NCBI RefSeq assembly: GCF_009828025.1
Contig: NZ_WTYA01000004.1
Coordinates: 217,560-281,559, forward strand
Source: Qipengyuania algicida
GTDB lineage: Bacteria > Pseudomonadota > Alphaproteobacteria > Sphingomonadales > Sphingomonadaceae
Direction of reading: 5' to 3'
DNA length: 64,000 nucleotides
In this document: piece by piece, positions 56,648 through 64,000 of the stretch
Layout of the letters: the number at the start of each line of letters is the position of its first letter
Position numbering within the stretch: the first letter of the stretch is position 1
Notes under the pieces: model-generated
Told to the model about the DNA's origin: nothing
The model's database searches: none
Seen by the model: the letters and a program-made list of their open reading frames with translations, nothing else
Position numbers and translations under genes: made by a program

Positions 56648-57604
56648 TCACACGGCCACGGGAGCCTTGATCGGCGGGTGCGGCGTATAACCCTCCACCG
56701 CGAAATCCTCGACTCGATAATCGAAGATGGACGAGGGCTGCCTTAAGATTTCAAGGCGCGGGCGCCCTTGTGGTTCCCGCGCCAGCTGTTTCTCGATCAA
56801 ATGTGCATGATTGAGGTAGAGATGCGTGTCCCCGCCCATCCAAACCAGCTCGCCAGGTTCCAGCTCGGTTTGCTGCGACAGCATCCGCTGCAACAGCGCT
56901 GCCGACCACAGGTTGAACGGCAGGCCGAGCGCGACATCACAGCTCCGCTGGTAGAGCACGCAGTTCAAACGACCGTCCGCGACATGGAATTGATAGGTCT
57001 TGTGACACGGCGGCAGCGCCATGCGATCTAGCTCGGCGACATTCCAGCCTTCGATTATGTGCCGGCGACTGCCCGGATTTTGGCGTAAGGATTGCACCAC
57101 TTCGGCGACCTGGTTGATCCCCGGCCCCCTCTCGTAAAGCCCGTCCTTGCGATAGCGATAGGTTGGCCAATCTACCCACTGCTTGCCATACACCGGCCCA
57201 AGATCGCCCCATCGCTCCGCGAAATCCTCGTCCGCGGCAATCCGTTCGACGAATTGGTCCAGCGACAATCCATCCCCAGTTTCGCGGACATAGCGAGCAT
57301 GCGGCCACTCGTTCCATATCTTCACGCCCTGCAGCACCAGCGGGCGGATATTCGTCTCGCCAGTCAGGAACCACAGCAATTCGCGCGTCGCGGTCTTCCA
57401 ATATATCCGCTTGGTGGTGATCAGCGGCATCGCCGCGTCCGCCAGATCGAAACGCAACATCGTCCCCATGACCGACCGAGTGCCGATCCCGGTTCGATCG
57501 ACCCGCTCGCTTCCTCGCGTCCACACCTGCTTCATCAGCGCAAGATATTGCTCTTCAGGATGGTGATAGTCGAAAGAATCGACTGAAGATCGGGCGGTGG
57601 CCAT
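56648..57604 (-). CDS. thyA: Thymidylate synthase
   Basis: ThyA (318 residues) makes dTMP from dUMP with methylene-THF. The catalytic Cys200 is in ALPPCHKTYQF; other motifs are GTRSVMGTMLRFDL, WGDLGPVYGKQWVDW, QRSCDVALGLPFN and GGDTHLYLNH. It has a short N-terminal extension. It is on the same strand as the branched-chain operon, 98 bp upstream of it. Confidence 0.96.
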   Translation of the reverse strand: MATARSSVDSFDYHHPEEQYLALMKQVWTRGSERVDRTGIGTRSVMGTMLRFDLADAAMPLITTKRIYWKTATRELLWFLTGETNIRPLVLQGVKIWNEWPHARYVRETGDGLSLDQFVERIAADEDFAERWGDLGPVYGKQWVDWPTYRYRKDGLYERGPGINQVAEVVQSLRQNPGSRRHIIEGWNVAELDRMALPPCHKTYQFHVADGRLNCVLYQRSCDVALGLPFNLWSAALLQRMLSQQTELEPGELVWMGGDTHLYLNHAHLIEKQLAREPQGRPRLEILRQPSSIFDYRVEDFAVEGYTPHPPIKAPVAV

Positions 57605-57717
57605 AGCGATCTCCTAGAACGCAAAAACGTCGCTTGCCACCCCGGCGCTCGCTCCCTATAGGCACGCGCCTTGCCTCGACCCGCATAGCCTTCAATGGTC
57701 AGCGGGGCCGATCCGGT

Positions 57718-57794
57718 CGGGGAGTAGCTCAGCCTGGTAGAGCACTGTCTTCGGGAGGCAGGGGCCGGAGGTTCGAATCCTCTCTCCCCGACCA
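57718..57794 (+). tRNA. tRNA-Pro (CGG)
   Basis: 77-nt cloverleaf: acceptor CGGGGAG/CTCCCCG, D arm GCTCAGCCTGGTAGAGC, anticodon loop TTCGGGA with CGG, T arm GGAGGTTCGAATCCTCT, and encoded CCA. It forms the left edge of the accessory uptake locus. Confidence 0.95.
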
Positions 57795-57920
57795 CTTTAA
57801 GCCTGAAAACCATGGCAGCTCGCTGCACCGCACGACGCTGGTGTGGGCGAAGAATACGCCCGAAGGCGCGATTTCAGCGCCACGCAACGCACGTTCTTTG
57901 CCGAACGCTCGACATCGCCA

Positions 57921-57934
57921 TGAAACCGGTTACG
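57921..57934 (+). promoter_or_regulatory. LacI-type operator-like site before halogenase gene
   Basis: TGAAACCGGTTACG, two mismatches from the perfect palindrome in front of the TonB receptor, with the AACCGGTT core intact. It ends 26 bp before the ATG. The regulator is not in the window. Confidence 0.5.
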
Positions 57935-57960
57935 CTGATGTGCCGAGGAGAGCCTTCGCC

Positions 57961-59556
57961 ATGGGTGCGGACACGAAGCAAGCGGATTTCACAATCACCA
58001 TAGCTGGCGGCGGCACGGCCGGCTGGATGACCGCAGCGCTCATCTCGCGGCTGTTCACGCGTGGTTACAAGGTGCGGCTCGTGGAATCTGACGCTATCGG
58101 CACGATCGGCGTGGGCGAGGCCACCATTCCTGCGATCCAGATCTACAACCAGATGGCGGGGATCGAAGAAGCGGAATTACTGCGGCACACGCAGGCCACC
58201 TACAAACTCGGCATCGAATTCGTGAACTGGCGCGAGATAGGCCATAGCTATATGCACGGGTTTGGCGGGGTAGGACAGGATCTCCTGTGGCTGCACACTC
58301 ACCAATTTTTCCTCAAATACAAGGATAGCGCGCGTCTCGGCTCTTTCGACGACTATGCGTTCAACTGCGCGCTGGCGCGCCGGAACCGAATGGCATCCCC
58401 GGACAAGCGCAATCCTGCCCTCCCCGCTTACGACCTCGAATATGCCTATCATTTCGACGCGTCCCTATATGCGGCATTCCTGCGCAGACGCGCGGAAATG
58501 CAAGGGGTCGAGCGGATCGAAGGGCGGATCGTTTCGGTCGAACAGGACGGCGAAAGCGGGCACGTTACCCAGCTGACGCTTGAGGATGGCCGAAAAGTTG
58601 GCGGCGACCTGTTTATCGATTGCTCAGGAATACGCGGGCTGCTTATCGGTGGCGCCTTGGGCGTGGGATACGATGACTGGAGTAGTTGGTTGCCATGCGA
58701 TCGCGCGCTGGCAGTGCCGTGTGAACCGGTCGAGGACCTGACGCCCTACACCCGCTCGACCGCCCATGGCGCAGGCTGGCAGTGGCGAATCGCCTTGCAG
58801 CATCGAATCGGCAACGGCATCGTTTATTCGAGCAGCCAGAAAAGTGACGACGAAGCAGCCGATGTTCTGCTGGCCAACCTTGACGGAAAACCGCTCAAGG
58901 ATCCGTTGCCTGTCCGCTTTACTCCGGGTCGTCGACACAAGGCGTGGGAGAAGAATGTCGTAGCTATTGGGCTTTCCGCCGGGTTTCTCGAGCCACTCGA
59001 GTCGACTTCGATCCACCTTATCCAGACGGCAATCTTCCGCCTGATTGCGCTGTTTCCCAGGCGCACCTTCGACGCCGCGGACATTGACGAATACAATCGC
59101 CAGACGGCTTTCGAATACGAAGACGTGCGCGACTTCCTGATCGCCCACTACAAGGTGACCAAGCGCGAGGACACGCCTTTCTGGGCTTATTGCAAGCATA
59201 TGGACGTCCCCGAGCCGCTCGCCGAAAGACTGGCGCTGTTTTCATCTTCAGGCCGCTTCTTCCAGCACGTAAAGGCGGAACTTTTCCGAGAGGAAAGCTG
59301 GGTGCAAGTGCTGATCGGACAAGGCATCGACGCCCGGGCGGATCCGATGATCGATCTGATCCCTGAACAGCAGGCGCTGGGTCATCTCAAGGACATTGCC
59401 GAGGTGATCGAAGACAATGCCGAGCGGATGGCCTCGCATCGCGACTATATCGCCGCACGCATAGGCAAACCGCCCGCGAAGATCTCCCCAGCCCAGCCCG
59501 TCGCTCGATCGCCAACACAGCCGCGCGTATCGAGTAGCGCCCGCTTCAATTTCTGA
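57961..59556 (+). CDS. Tryptophan-halogenase-like flavoprotein
   Basis: A 531-residue flavin-dependent halogenase-family protein (PF04820 type). The FAD motif is IAGGGTAGWMTAALIS; GVGEATIPAIQ and Lys82 (ATYKLGIEF) correspond to the catalytic region, and GFLEPLESTSIHLIQ holds the active-site glutamate. The hallmark WxWxIP motif reads W273-Q-W-R-I-A278, so the proline is replaced. The start at MGADTKQADF follows GAGGAG; an upstream open frame crosses the tRNA and is excluded. Relatives sit beside TonB receptors in sphingomonads, often with unproven substrates. Confidence 0.88.
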   Translation: MGADTKQADFTITIAGGGTAGWMTAALISRLFTRGYKVRLVESDAIGTIGVGEATIPAIQIYNQMAGIEEAELLRHTQATYKLGIEFVNWREIGHSYMHGFGGVGQDLLWLHTHQFFLKYKDSARLGSFDDYAFNCALARRNRMASPDKRNPALPAYDLEYAYHFDASLYAAFLRRRAEMQGVERIEGRIVSVEQDGESGHVTQLTLEDGRKVGGDLFIDCSGIRGLLIGGALGVGYDDWSSWLPCDRALAVPCEPVEDLTPYTRSTAHGAGWQWRIALQHRIGNGIVYSSSQKSDDEAADVLLANLDGKPLKDPLPVRFTPGRRHKAWEKNVVAIGLSAGFLEPLESTSIHLIQTAIFRLIALFPRRTFDAADIDEYNRQTAFEYEDVRDFLIAHYKVTKREDTPFWAYCKHMDVPEPLAERLALFSSSGRFFQHVKAELFREESWVQVLIGQGIDARADPMIDLIPEQQALGHLKDIAEVIEDNAERMASHRDYIAARIGKPPAKISPAQPVARSPTQPRVSSSARFNF

Positions 59557-59599
59557 GGCATTTTCGCAACACCTGCCCAAATCCACCATCGTACAGGAT

Positions 59600-59613
59600 T
59601 GTAACCGGTTACA
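59600..59613 (+). promoter_or_regulatory. Perfect LacI-type palindrome before TonB receptor
   Basis: TGTAACCGGTTACA, a perfect 14-bp palindrome 106 bp upstream of the receptor ATG. The AACCGGTT centre is typical of LacI-family operators of sugar-uptake genes. A near copy precedes the halogenase-like gene. Confidence 0.6.
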
Positions 59614-59719
59614 TTGACGGTTAAGGGCTGCTGAATATTCGCGACTCGCGGGGCTTACTGGCGGGTCGAAGGAGAGATGCTGTACAAGCCAGTGCAGCTT
59701 TACAGGGAGTGCGAATGCG

Positions 59720-62719
59720 ATGAGGCAAGGGACTTCAGTGATCCGGCGTGGCTTGAACGGGAGTATTTCGGTCGCCGCAATGGCATGTGCGTTGGTACTG
59801 GCCAGTCCTGCACTAGCGCAGTCTAGCACGGCAGCGCTTGAGGGGCATGTCGATGGCGTCCCGGCGGGAACAGTTGTGACCGCCACCGATACGCACACCG
59901 GCCAGACGGTGACCGGCAAGGTCAATGCCAATGGCGACTACTCGATCCTGGGGCTGCGTCCGTCGGACTATGAAGTTCAGGTTCAGGGCAAACCGGCTCA
60001 GACTGCAACTCTGCTGGTGGGCCAGACGGTCGCAGTGGATTTTGTCGACACGGCCAACGCGATCGTCGTCACCGGTCATCGCAATTTGCAGGTCTTCCCG
60101 ACCCAGACACTCTCGACCAATGTCACCACCGAGCAGATCGAGAACCTGCCTCAGAATTCACGCAACTTCCTGAGCTTCGCCAGCCTCGCGCCGGGCATCC
60201 AGCTGTCGAGCCCCTCGGGCGCCTCGCAAGTTCAGGCCGGAGCGGTCAGCCCCGACCAAACCAACGTCTTCATCGACGGTCTGAGCACCAAGAACCTGAC
60301 CAACCATGGCGGCACGTTCGGGCAAAACTTCGGTCAGGGCGGCAACCCCTTCCCGCAGATCGCGATCCAGGAATACTCGATCGAAACGCAGAACTTCGGC
60401 GCCGAAACGGGCGATGCAGGAAGCGCGGTCATCAACGCCATCACCAAGACCGGCGGCAACAAGTTCCACGGCAGTGCTTTCCTCGAATACCAGCCGGGTT
60501 CGTTCATCGAACAACCGCATTTTGCAACGGGTCCAAAGGGCGAATACACCCGCTATCAGTTCGGCGCAGAACTGGGTGGTCCAATCATTCCGGACAAGCT
60601 GACGTTCTACATCGCTGGTGAAGGTGTGAGTGAGAACCTGCCCAGTAACACCGGGCAACTGCCGGTAACCAATCCGCCGCCGGCGACCGATCCCTATGCT
60701 TATGGCTACCCCACCAATGTCGCCAGTGCGATCAATGGCGTCGTCCACCCCTTCAACTTCCACCAGGGGCTCTATTTCGGCAAGCTCACTTACTATGCGA
60801 CCAATGCCGACACGATAAACCTCTCGGCATATATCAGGCGCGAAACCAACCTTTCGGACATCGACACTAACGCGACCGAAAGCCACGCGCGTAACTTGCA
60901 GACCGACGTCACGAAATACCAGTTCAATTGGCAGCACCACGCGGGCAATTTCGTCAACTCGCTTAACCTTGCCTACAGCAATTCACATCAGTCCACCCCC
61001 TCCGTGGGCACGGGTCCAGAATACAATCTGACCAACCGCAATCTCGGAACCAACAACGATTTCAACGCTGGTCAGGGCGCAGAGCTCGGTGCGCACTTCT
61101 ATGAACAGGGTGACTATCAGAAAACCTGGACGGTCAAGAATGATTCGACCCTGATTTCGGGCGACCATACGATCAAGTTCGGCGCCCGGGTAGCGTTCAA
61201 CGATCTGGCCCGTACGGTGTCGAATGCATACAACGGTCGGTATTTCTTCGAAAATCCCGGCTCCGGCGTTGCGAACTTCGATCCGACGACAGCCATTCCC
61301 TATGGCGCGATCATCAATATCCAACCTTCCGATACGCTTGCCGCAAAGGACACGCAGATCGGCGCATATGTGCAGGATGAGTGGAAGCCAGACGAACATT
61401 GGACGTTCAACTATGGCCTGCGCTGGGACATGGAAACAAACGCCCACAACAACAATTACGTGACCCCCGCCTCGGTCGTCACAGCGCTGGCCAATTATCA
61501 GCCCTGGCAGGCCGCCGGGATCGACTATCGCGACTATGTTTCGACCGGCAGCGAGCGAAAGATCGAATGGGCGCAGTTCCAGCCGCGTCTGGGCTTTTCC
61601 TATGATGTCTATGGCGACCACGATCTGATCATCTTCGGTGGCGCCGGACGGTATTACGACCGCAGCCTGTTCCTCGAAGGTGTGATCGAATCGATCACAA
61701 ACAGCAGCATTATCCCGCAGATATGCTTCAACTCTTCGGTCAACACCTGCGCAGCCGGCGTGGCACAGCTCACTTGGAACGAAGCCTATCGCGATCCCGC
61801 AGCGCTACGTGCCGCGGCAGAGCCTTTGGGCAATGCTGGCGGTACGATCGACGTGCTCAAGAACGACATGCCCGCACCCTTCTCCGATCAGTTCGATCTG
61901 GGTGTGCGCAAGCGGATCGGCAGCGTCAATTTCTCCGCCACGCTATCCTATGTTCGCTCGCACAACATCTTCGCGTTTGTGCGCGGGAACCGGATGCCCG
62001 ATGGCAGTTACAGTGTGCAGGGCCCGGGCTATATTCAGGATAATTTCCCGGCAGACGGGCAACCTGCTCCCTACAGCCGGGTGGAAATCGGCGACAGCAG
62101 CGGCAAGGCCAACCTTTTCGCCTTGTACCTGAAAGTCGAAAAGCCCTTCACCAAGACATCGAAATGGGGCCTGACGTCATCACTGACGTTCCAGCGGGCG
62201 CGGACCAATTATGCCGGCCCTTCGCTGTACAACAACGATACAAACTACAATGAAGCCGAAATCGGCGCTTACGGCTGGGGTAACGTGTCGGGTGTTCCCT
62301 GGTACATGTGGAACACATCGGTGAACTATCGCGCACCGGCAGACTTCATCCTGTCCGGTACGCTCAACCTCAACAGCGGTCCGGCCTTCGGTCACATCAT
62401 CTTCGGGCAGAACCCGGATGGTTCGCCGTCGCCCGCCGGCACGACTTATGCCAACTTCAACGGCGTTTACTATCCACGTAACGTCTTTGCCTACAAGCGG
62501 CTGGACCTGCGGATCGCCAAGAGCTTCACCATGCCGTGGGCTGGCGATCACAAGCTGACGGTGGACTTCGAAGTGTTCAACGTCTTCAACTGGTTAAATC
62601 GCAACTATTCCGCCTGGGGCGCCGGCTCCGGCCTCGCCCCTCCCGGAGTGCTCGATGGCGACGGCCAGGTTGGCAATGACCAGCGCCAATTCCAGGCCGG
62701 GATCAAGTACAAGTTCTGA
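59720..62719 (+). CDS. Large TonB-dependent receptor with N-terminal carboxypeptidase-like domain
   Basis: A 999-residue outer membrane receptor. Signal peptide to about residue 34 (ASPALAQ), CarboxypepD_reg-like beta-sandwich (about 38-110, GTVVTATDTHTGQTVTGKVN), TonB-box-like NAIVVTGHR, plug domain (NVFIDGLSTKNL, SAVINAITKTGGNKFHG) and Oar-like barrel ending FQAGIKYKF. It likely imports oligosaccharides or a glycoside, judged by the LacI-type operator and neighbouring GH43 remnant. An out-of-frame short ORF with a stronger ribosome-binding site starts at 59677. Confidence 0.92.
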   Translation: MRQGTSVIRRGLNGSISVAAMACALVLASPALAQSSTAALEGHVDGVPAGTVVTATDTHTGQTVTGKVNANGDYSILGLRPSDYEVQVQGKPAQTATLLVGQTVAVDFVDTANAIVVTGHRNLQVFPTQTLSTNVTTEQIENLPQNSRNFLSFASLAPGIQLSSPSGASQVQAGAVSPDQTNVFIDGLSTKNLTNHGGTFGQNFGQGGNPFPQIAIQEYSIETQNFGAETGDAGSAVINAITKTGGNKFHGSAFLEYQPGSFIEQPHFATGPKGEYTRYQFGAELGGPIIPDKLTFYIAGEGVSENLPSNTGQLPVTNPPPATDPYAYGYPTNVASAINGVVHPFNFHQGLYFGKLTYYATNADTINLSAYIRRETNLSDIDTNATESHARNLQTDVTKYQFNWQHHAGNFVNSLNLAYSNSHQSTPSVGTGPEYNLTNRNLGTNNDFNAGQGAELGAHFYEQGDYQKTWTVKNDSTLISGDHTIKFGARVAFNDLARTVSNAYNGRYFFENPGSGVANFDPTTAIPYGAIINIQPSDTLAAKDTQIGAYVQDEWKPDEHWTFNYGLRWDMETNAHNNNYVTPASVVTALANYQPWQAAGIDYRDYVSTGSERKIEWAQFQPRLGFSYDVYGDHDLIIFGGAGRYYDRSLFLEGVIESITNSSIIPQICFNSSVNTCAAGVAQLTWNEAYRDPAALRAAAEPLGNAGGTIDVLKNDMPAPFSDQFDLGVRKRIGSVNFSATLSYVRSHNIFAFVRGNRMPDGSYSVQGPGYIQDNFPADGQPAPYSRVEIGDSSGKANLFALYLKVEKPFTKTSKWGLTSSLTFQRARTNYAGPSLYNNDTNYNEAEIGAYGWGNVSGVPWYMWNTSVNYRAPADFILSGTLNLNSGPAFGHIIFGQNPDGSPSPAGTTYANFNGVYYPRNVFAYKRLDLRIAKSFTMPWAGDHKLTVDFEVFNVFNWLNRNYSAWGAGSGLAPPGVLDGDGQVGNDQRQFQAGIKYKF

Positions 62720-62853
62720 CCCGTCTTGCTCCCTTCGCGTCGCATTGGGATCATTGAACAAGCATTCTCAGGAGCAGATGACGTGATAAAGTCGCGCATC
62801 TGCTCCACAGTTTGCAATGACATAAATCCAACCGCATCTCCGCAGCTCGCCGG

Positions 62854-63534
62854 ATGAAGCCCCAGCGCCTTTTGGTCGGCACCTCGCGAACGCCGGTCCT
62901 GATCGTCGATGAGACGGGTACCGATTGTCCCCGTATTCGCTCGATCGCCCGAAACTTGGGACCGTTTCCGTCTGCAACCAACAATTATCCAGGTCTTCGC
63001 CGCATCATCGACGAAACCGATGACACGGCCTGGGCCTATGTGCGCAGCTTGCTCGAAGCGATGACGCCGTTTCTCGGCGGTGCTTTCGACCTCGACGGGT
63101 TCGAATTGATCGAGGCGAGCTTTTCGCTGGTCACAACACCGAGTCACGAACTTTCGTCGGTCCAGCGCATGCCGCATTTCGATTCGGTCGAACCGGATTT
63201 TTACGCGGTGATGCAATATCTTGCGCCCTGCGAAGGCACGGCTTTCTATCGCCATCGTACAAGCGGCGTGGAAACGGTCACACCTGCAGAGGTTCACGAT
63301 TTCATTGCTCAGGCAAGACACGACAGCCACTATGCGACCGCCGAGTATATTTACGGCGACACCGAATATTACGAAACGATCGCCCGGGTCGAGGGGCACG
63401 AAGGGCGGCTCGTCGCCTATCCCGGCAGGTTGCTTCACTCCGGACTGATTCCCGCCGATTTTGTCGGAAATGTCGATCCGGAACATGGCCGGTTGACATG
63501 CAATTTTTTCATCAGGAGCCGTCGCAATGATTAG
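62854..63534 (+). CDS. DUF6445 family protein, 2OG-dioxygenase-like
   Basis: A 226-residue cytoplasmic protein. It matches the DUF6445 pattern QRMPHFDSVEP...CEGTAFYRHRTSG...YPGRLLHSG. H108-x-D110 and a distal H195, with Arg221 after NFFI, resemble the metal and cosubstrate residues of Fe(II)/2-oxoglutarate dioxygenases. Function not known. It follows the receptor by 134 bp that holds no other gene; the remnant glycosidase frame begins at its stop. Confidence 0.72.
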   Translation: MKPQRLLVGTSRTPVLIVDETGTDCPRIRSIARNLGPFPSATNNYPGLRRIIDETDDTAWAYVRSLLEAMTPFLGGAFDLDGFELIEASFSLVTTPSHELSSVQRMPHFDSVEPDFYAVMQYLAPCEGTAFYRHRTSGVETVTPAEVHDFIAQARHDSHYATAEYIYGDTEYYETIARVEGHEGRLVAYPGRLLHSGLIPADFVGNVDPEHGRLTCNFFIRSRRND

Positions 63535-63542
63535 GCTTCTCT

Positions 63543-63873
63543 GCAAGCCAGCCCTGGTCGCTTCTGTGGCAAGATTTCACCGATGCCGAGTATGGTCGGA
63601 CCAGGAGAGGAGCGCGGGGGAATCTAGACTGGGCAAGTGCTGCCGGGACCATGGGATCCGGCGCTGTTTCGCGATGATGACGGGAAATGGTATCTCTATT
63701 GGGATTAATCCAACGCCTATCAAATCTTTGCCGACGAATTGCCCTATCCCTCGCAACCATCGCTTGAGTTGCGTGCTCTCGATGGTGCGCAAACGTATTC
63801 AGTTGCGATCGAAGCGTTCAATCGCAACGGTGTGTCTGGTCGAAGCCGGATTGTGCGGATAGTCGGTAAGTAA
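63543..63873 (+). pseudogene. Decayed GH43-like glycoside hydrolase fragment
   Basis: Pieces of a glycosidase lie in shifting frames. One frame has LWQDFTDAEYGRTRRGARGN; another, from about 63640, has GQVLPGPWDPALFRDDDGKW and YLYWD then a stop at 63706, and continues in the same frame as SNAYQIF to the end SVAIEAFNRNGVSGRSRI at 63871-63873. DPALFRDDDGKWYLYW with SN-Y is the GH43 active-site style. A frameshift, an in-frame stop and a large internal deletion make it non-functional. Family call is from motif recognition. Confidence 0.65.
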
Positions 63874-63937
63874 AGATACAAAACAGCGAGCGCCTGTCTG
63901 GAAAGGGGGCGCCTGCAATTGCAGAGAGGAAAAGCGC

Positions 63938-64000
63938 ATGGCTTTGAGCCCGGATGTTGCCAGCAGCAGCGATGTGCGTCCTGAAGATGGCGAAGGTCAG
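63938..64000 (+). CDS. Start of an unidentified gene, cut by window end
   Basis: An ATG with AGAGAGGA 7 nt upstream opens a frame of 21 residues (MALSPDVASSSDVRPEDGEG...) that runs to the last base. The visible part is polar and too short to identify. Position in the uptake locus suggests a transporter or another catabolic gene, but this is a guess. Confidence 0.5.
   Translation, partial: MALSPDVASSSDVRPEDGEGQ

Noticed and set aside
57634..57960. N-terminal extension of the halogenase-like protein through the tRNA-Pro gene
   Set aside because: The open frame crosses a complete tRNA, and the FAD motif begins shortly after the ATG at 57961.
63527..63862. An intact 111-residue protein after the DUF6445 gene
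   Set aside because: The frame is out of phase with the GH43-like motifs and has an Arg/Cys-rich sequence resembling a shadow frame.
1..64000. CRISPR arrays, insertion sequences, prophage or toxin-antitoxin modules
   Set aside because: No regularly spaced repeats, transposase or integrase motifs, or toxin families were seen on either strand.

Overview
The window is a GC-rich stretch of an alphaproteobacterial chromosome. Gene content and order point to Sphingomonadales, most likely Erythrobacteraceae. Pointers include sdhB followed by a PaaI-type thioesterase and zapE, zapA followed by 6S RNA and 5-formyl-THF cyclo-ligase, PrsK/PrsR, and a TonB receptor with a tryptophan-halogenase-like protein and a DUF6445 protein. 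The family placement is inferred from protein content; there is no 16S gene here. Coding density is high, short 1-8 bp overlaps are common, and no insertion sequence, prophage or CRISPR array was seen.

Layout. 1-7.2 kb: the end of a thiolase gene, an exported SH3 protein, a D-2-hydroxyacid dehydrogenase, a DUF4440 protein, a nitronate-monooxygenase-like flavoprotein, a lipoprotein-type methyltransferase overlapping prfB, and an exported peroxiredoxin. 7.2-13.9 kb: penicillin-binding protein 1A and an N-acetylmuramoyl-L-alanine amidase, divergent from rne, whose leader is long and structured. 13.9-18.5 kb: a methyltransferase and an SDR enzyme, then sdhB, thioesterase, zapE, a YbjQ protein and a small membrane protein. 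18.5-24.6 kb: a TonB receptor behind a palindromic operator, an amino acid permease, panB and a DUF475 membrane protein. 24.6-31.6 kb: prsR/prsK, a RamB/ScfR-type regulator divergent from aceA, and a small conserved-looking protein. 31.6-37.3 kb: an SLC13/RCK transporter, three glycosyltransferases and tRNA-Leu(CAA). 37.3-44.9 kb: inositol monophosphatase, efp, M23 and YkuD envelope enzymes, an OPT transporter, thiE and small exported proteins.

44.9-52.4 kb: a glycolysis/pentose-phosphate cluster (tkt, gap, pgk, thioesterase, class I aldolase), divergent from zapA, 6S RNA and 5-formyl-THF cyclo-ligase, then tRNA-Asp(GTC). 52.5-57.6 kb: a branched-chain 2-oxoacid dehydrogenase operon (E1 alpha, E1 beta, E2) behind thyA. 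57.7-64 kb: tRNA-Pro(CGG), then an accessory nutrient-uptake locus: tryptophan-halogenase-like flavoprotein, large TonB receptor, DUF6445 protein, a decayed GH43-like glycosidase and the start of another gene.

Two regulatory themes link separate parts. An 11-bp palindrome GYAAATTTTRC (or a close variant) lies beside aceA and its regulator, upstream of prsK and upstream of the branched-chain dehydrogenase operon, suggesting shared control by the ScfR/RamB-like regulator. A LacI-type palindrome TGTAACCGGTTACA, exact or near-exact, precedes both the TonB receptor and the halogenase-like gene, although no LacI regulator lies in the window.
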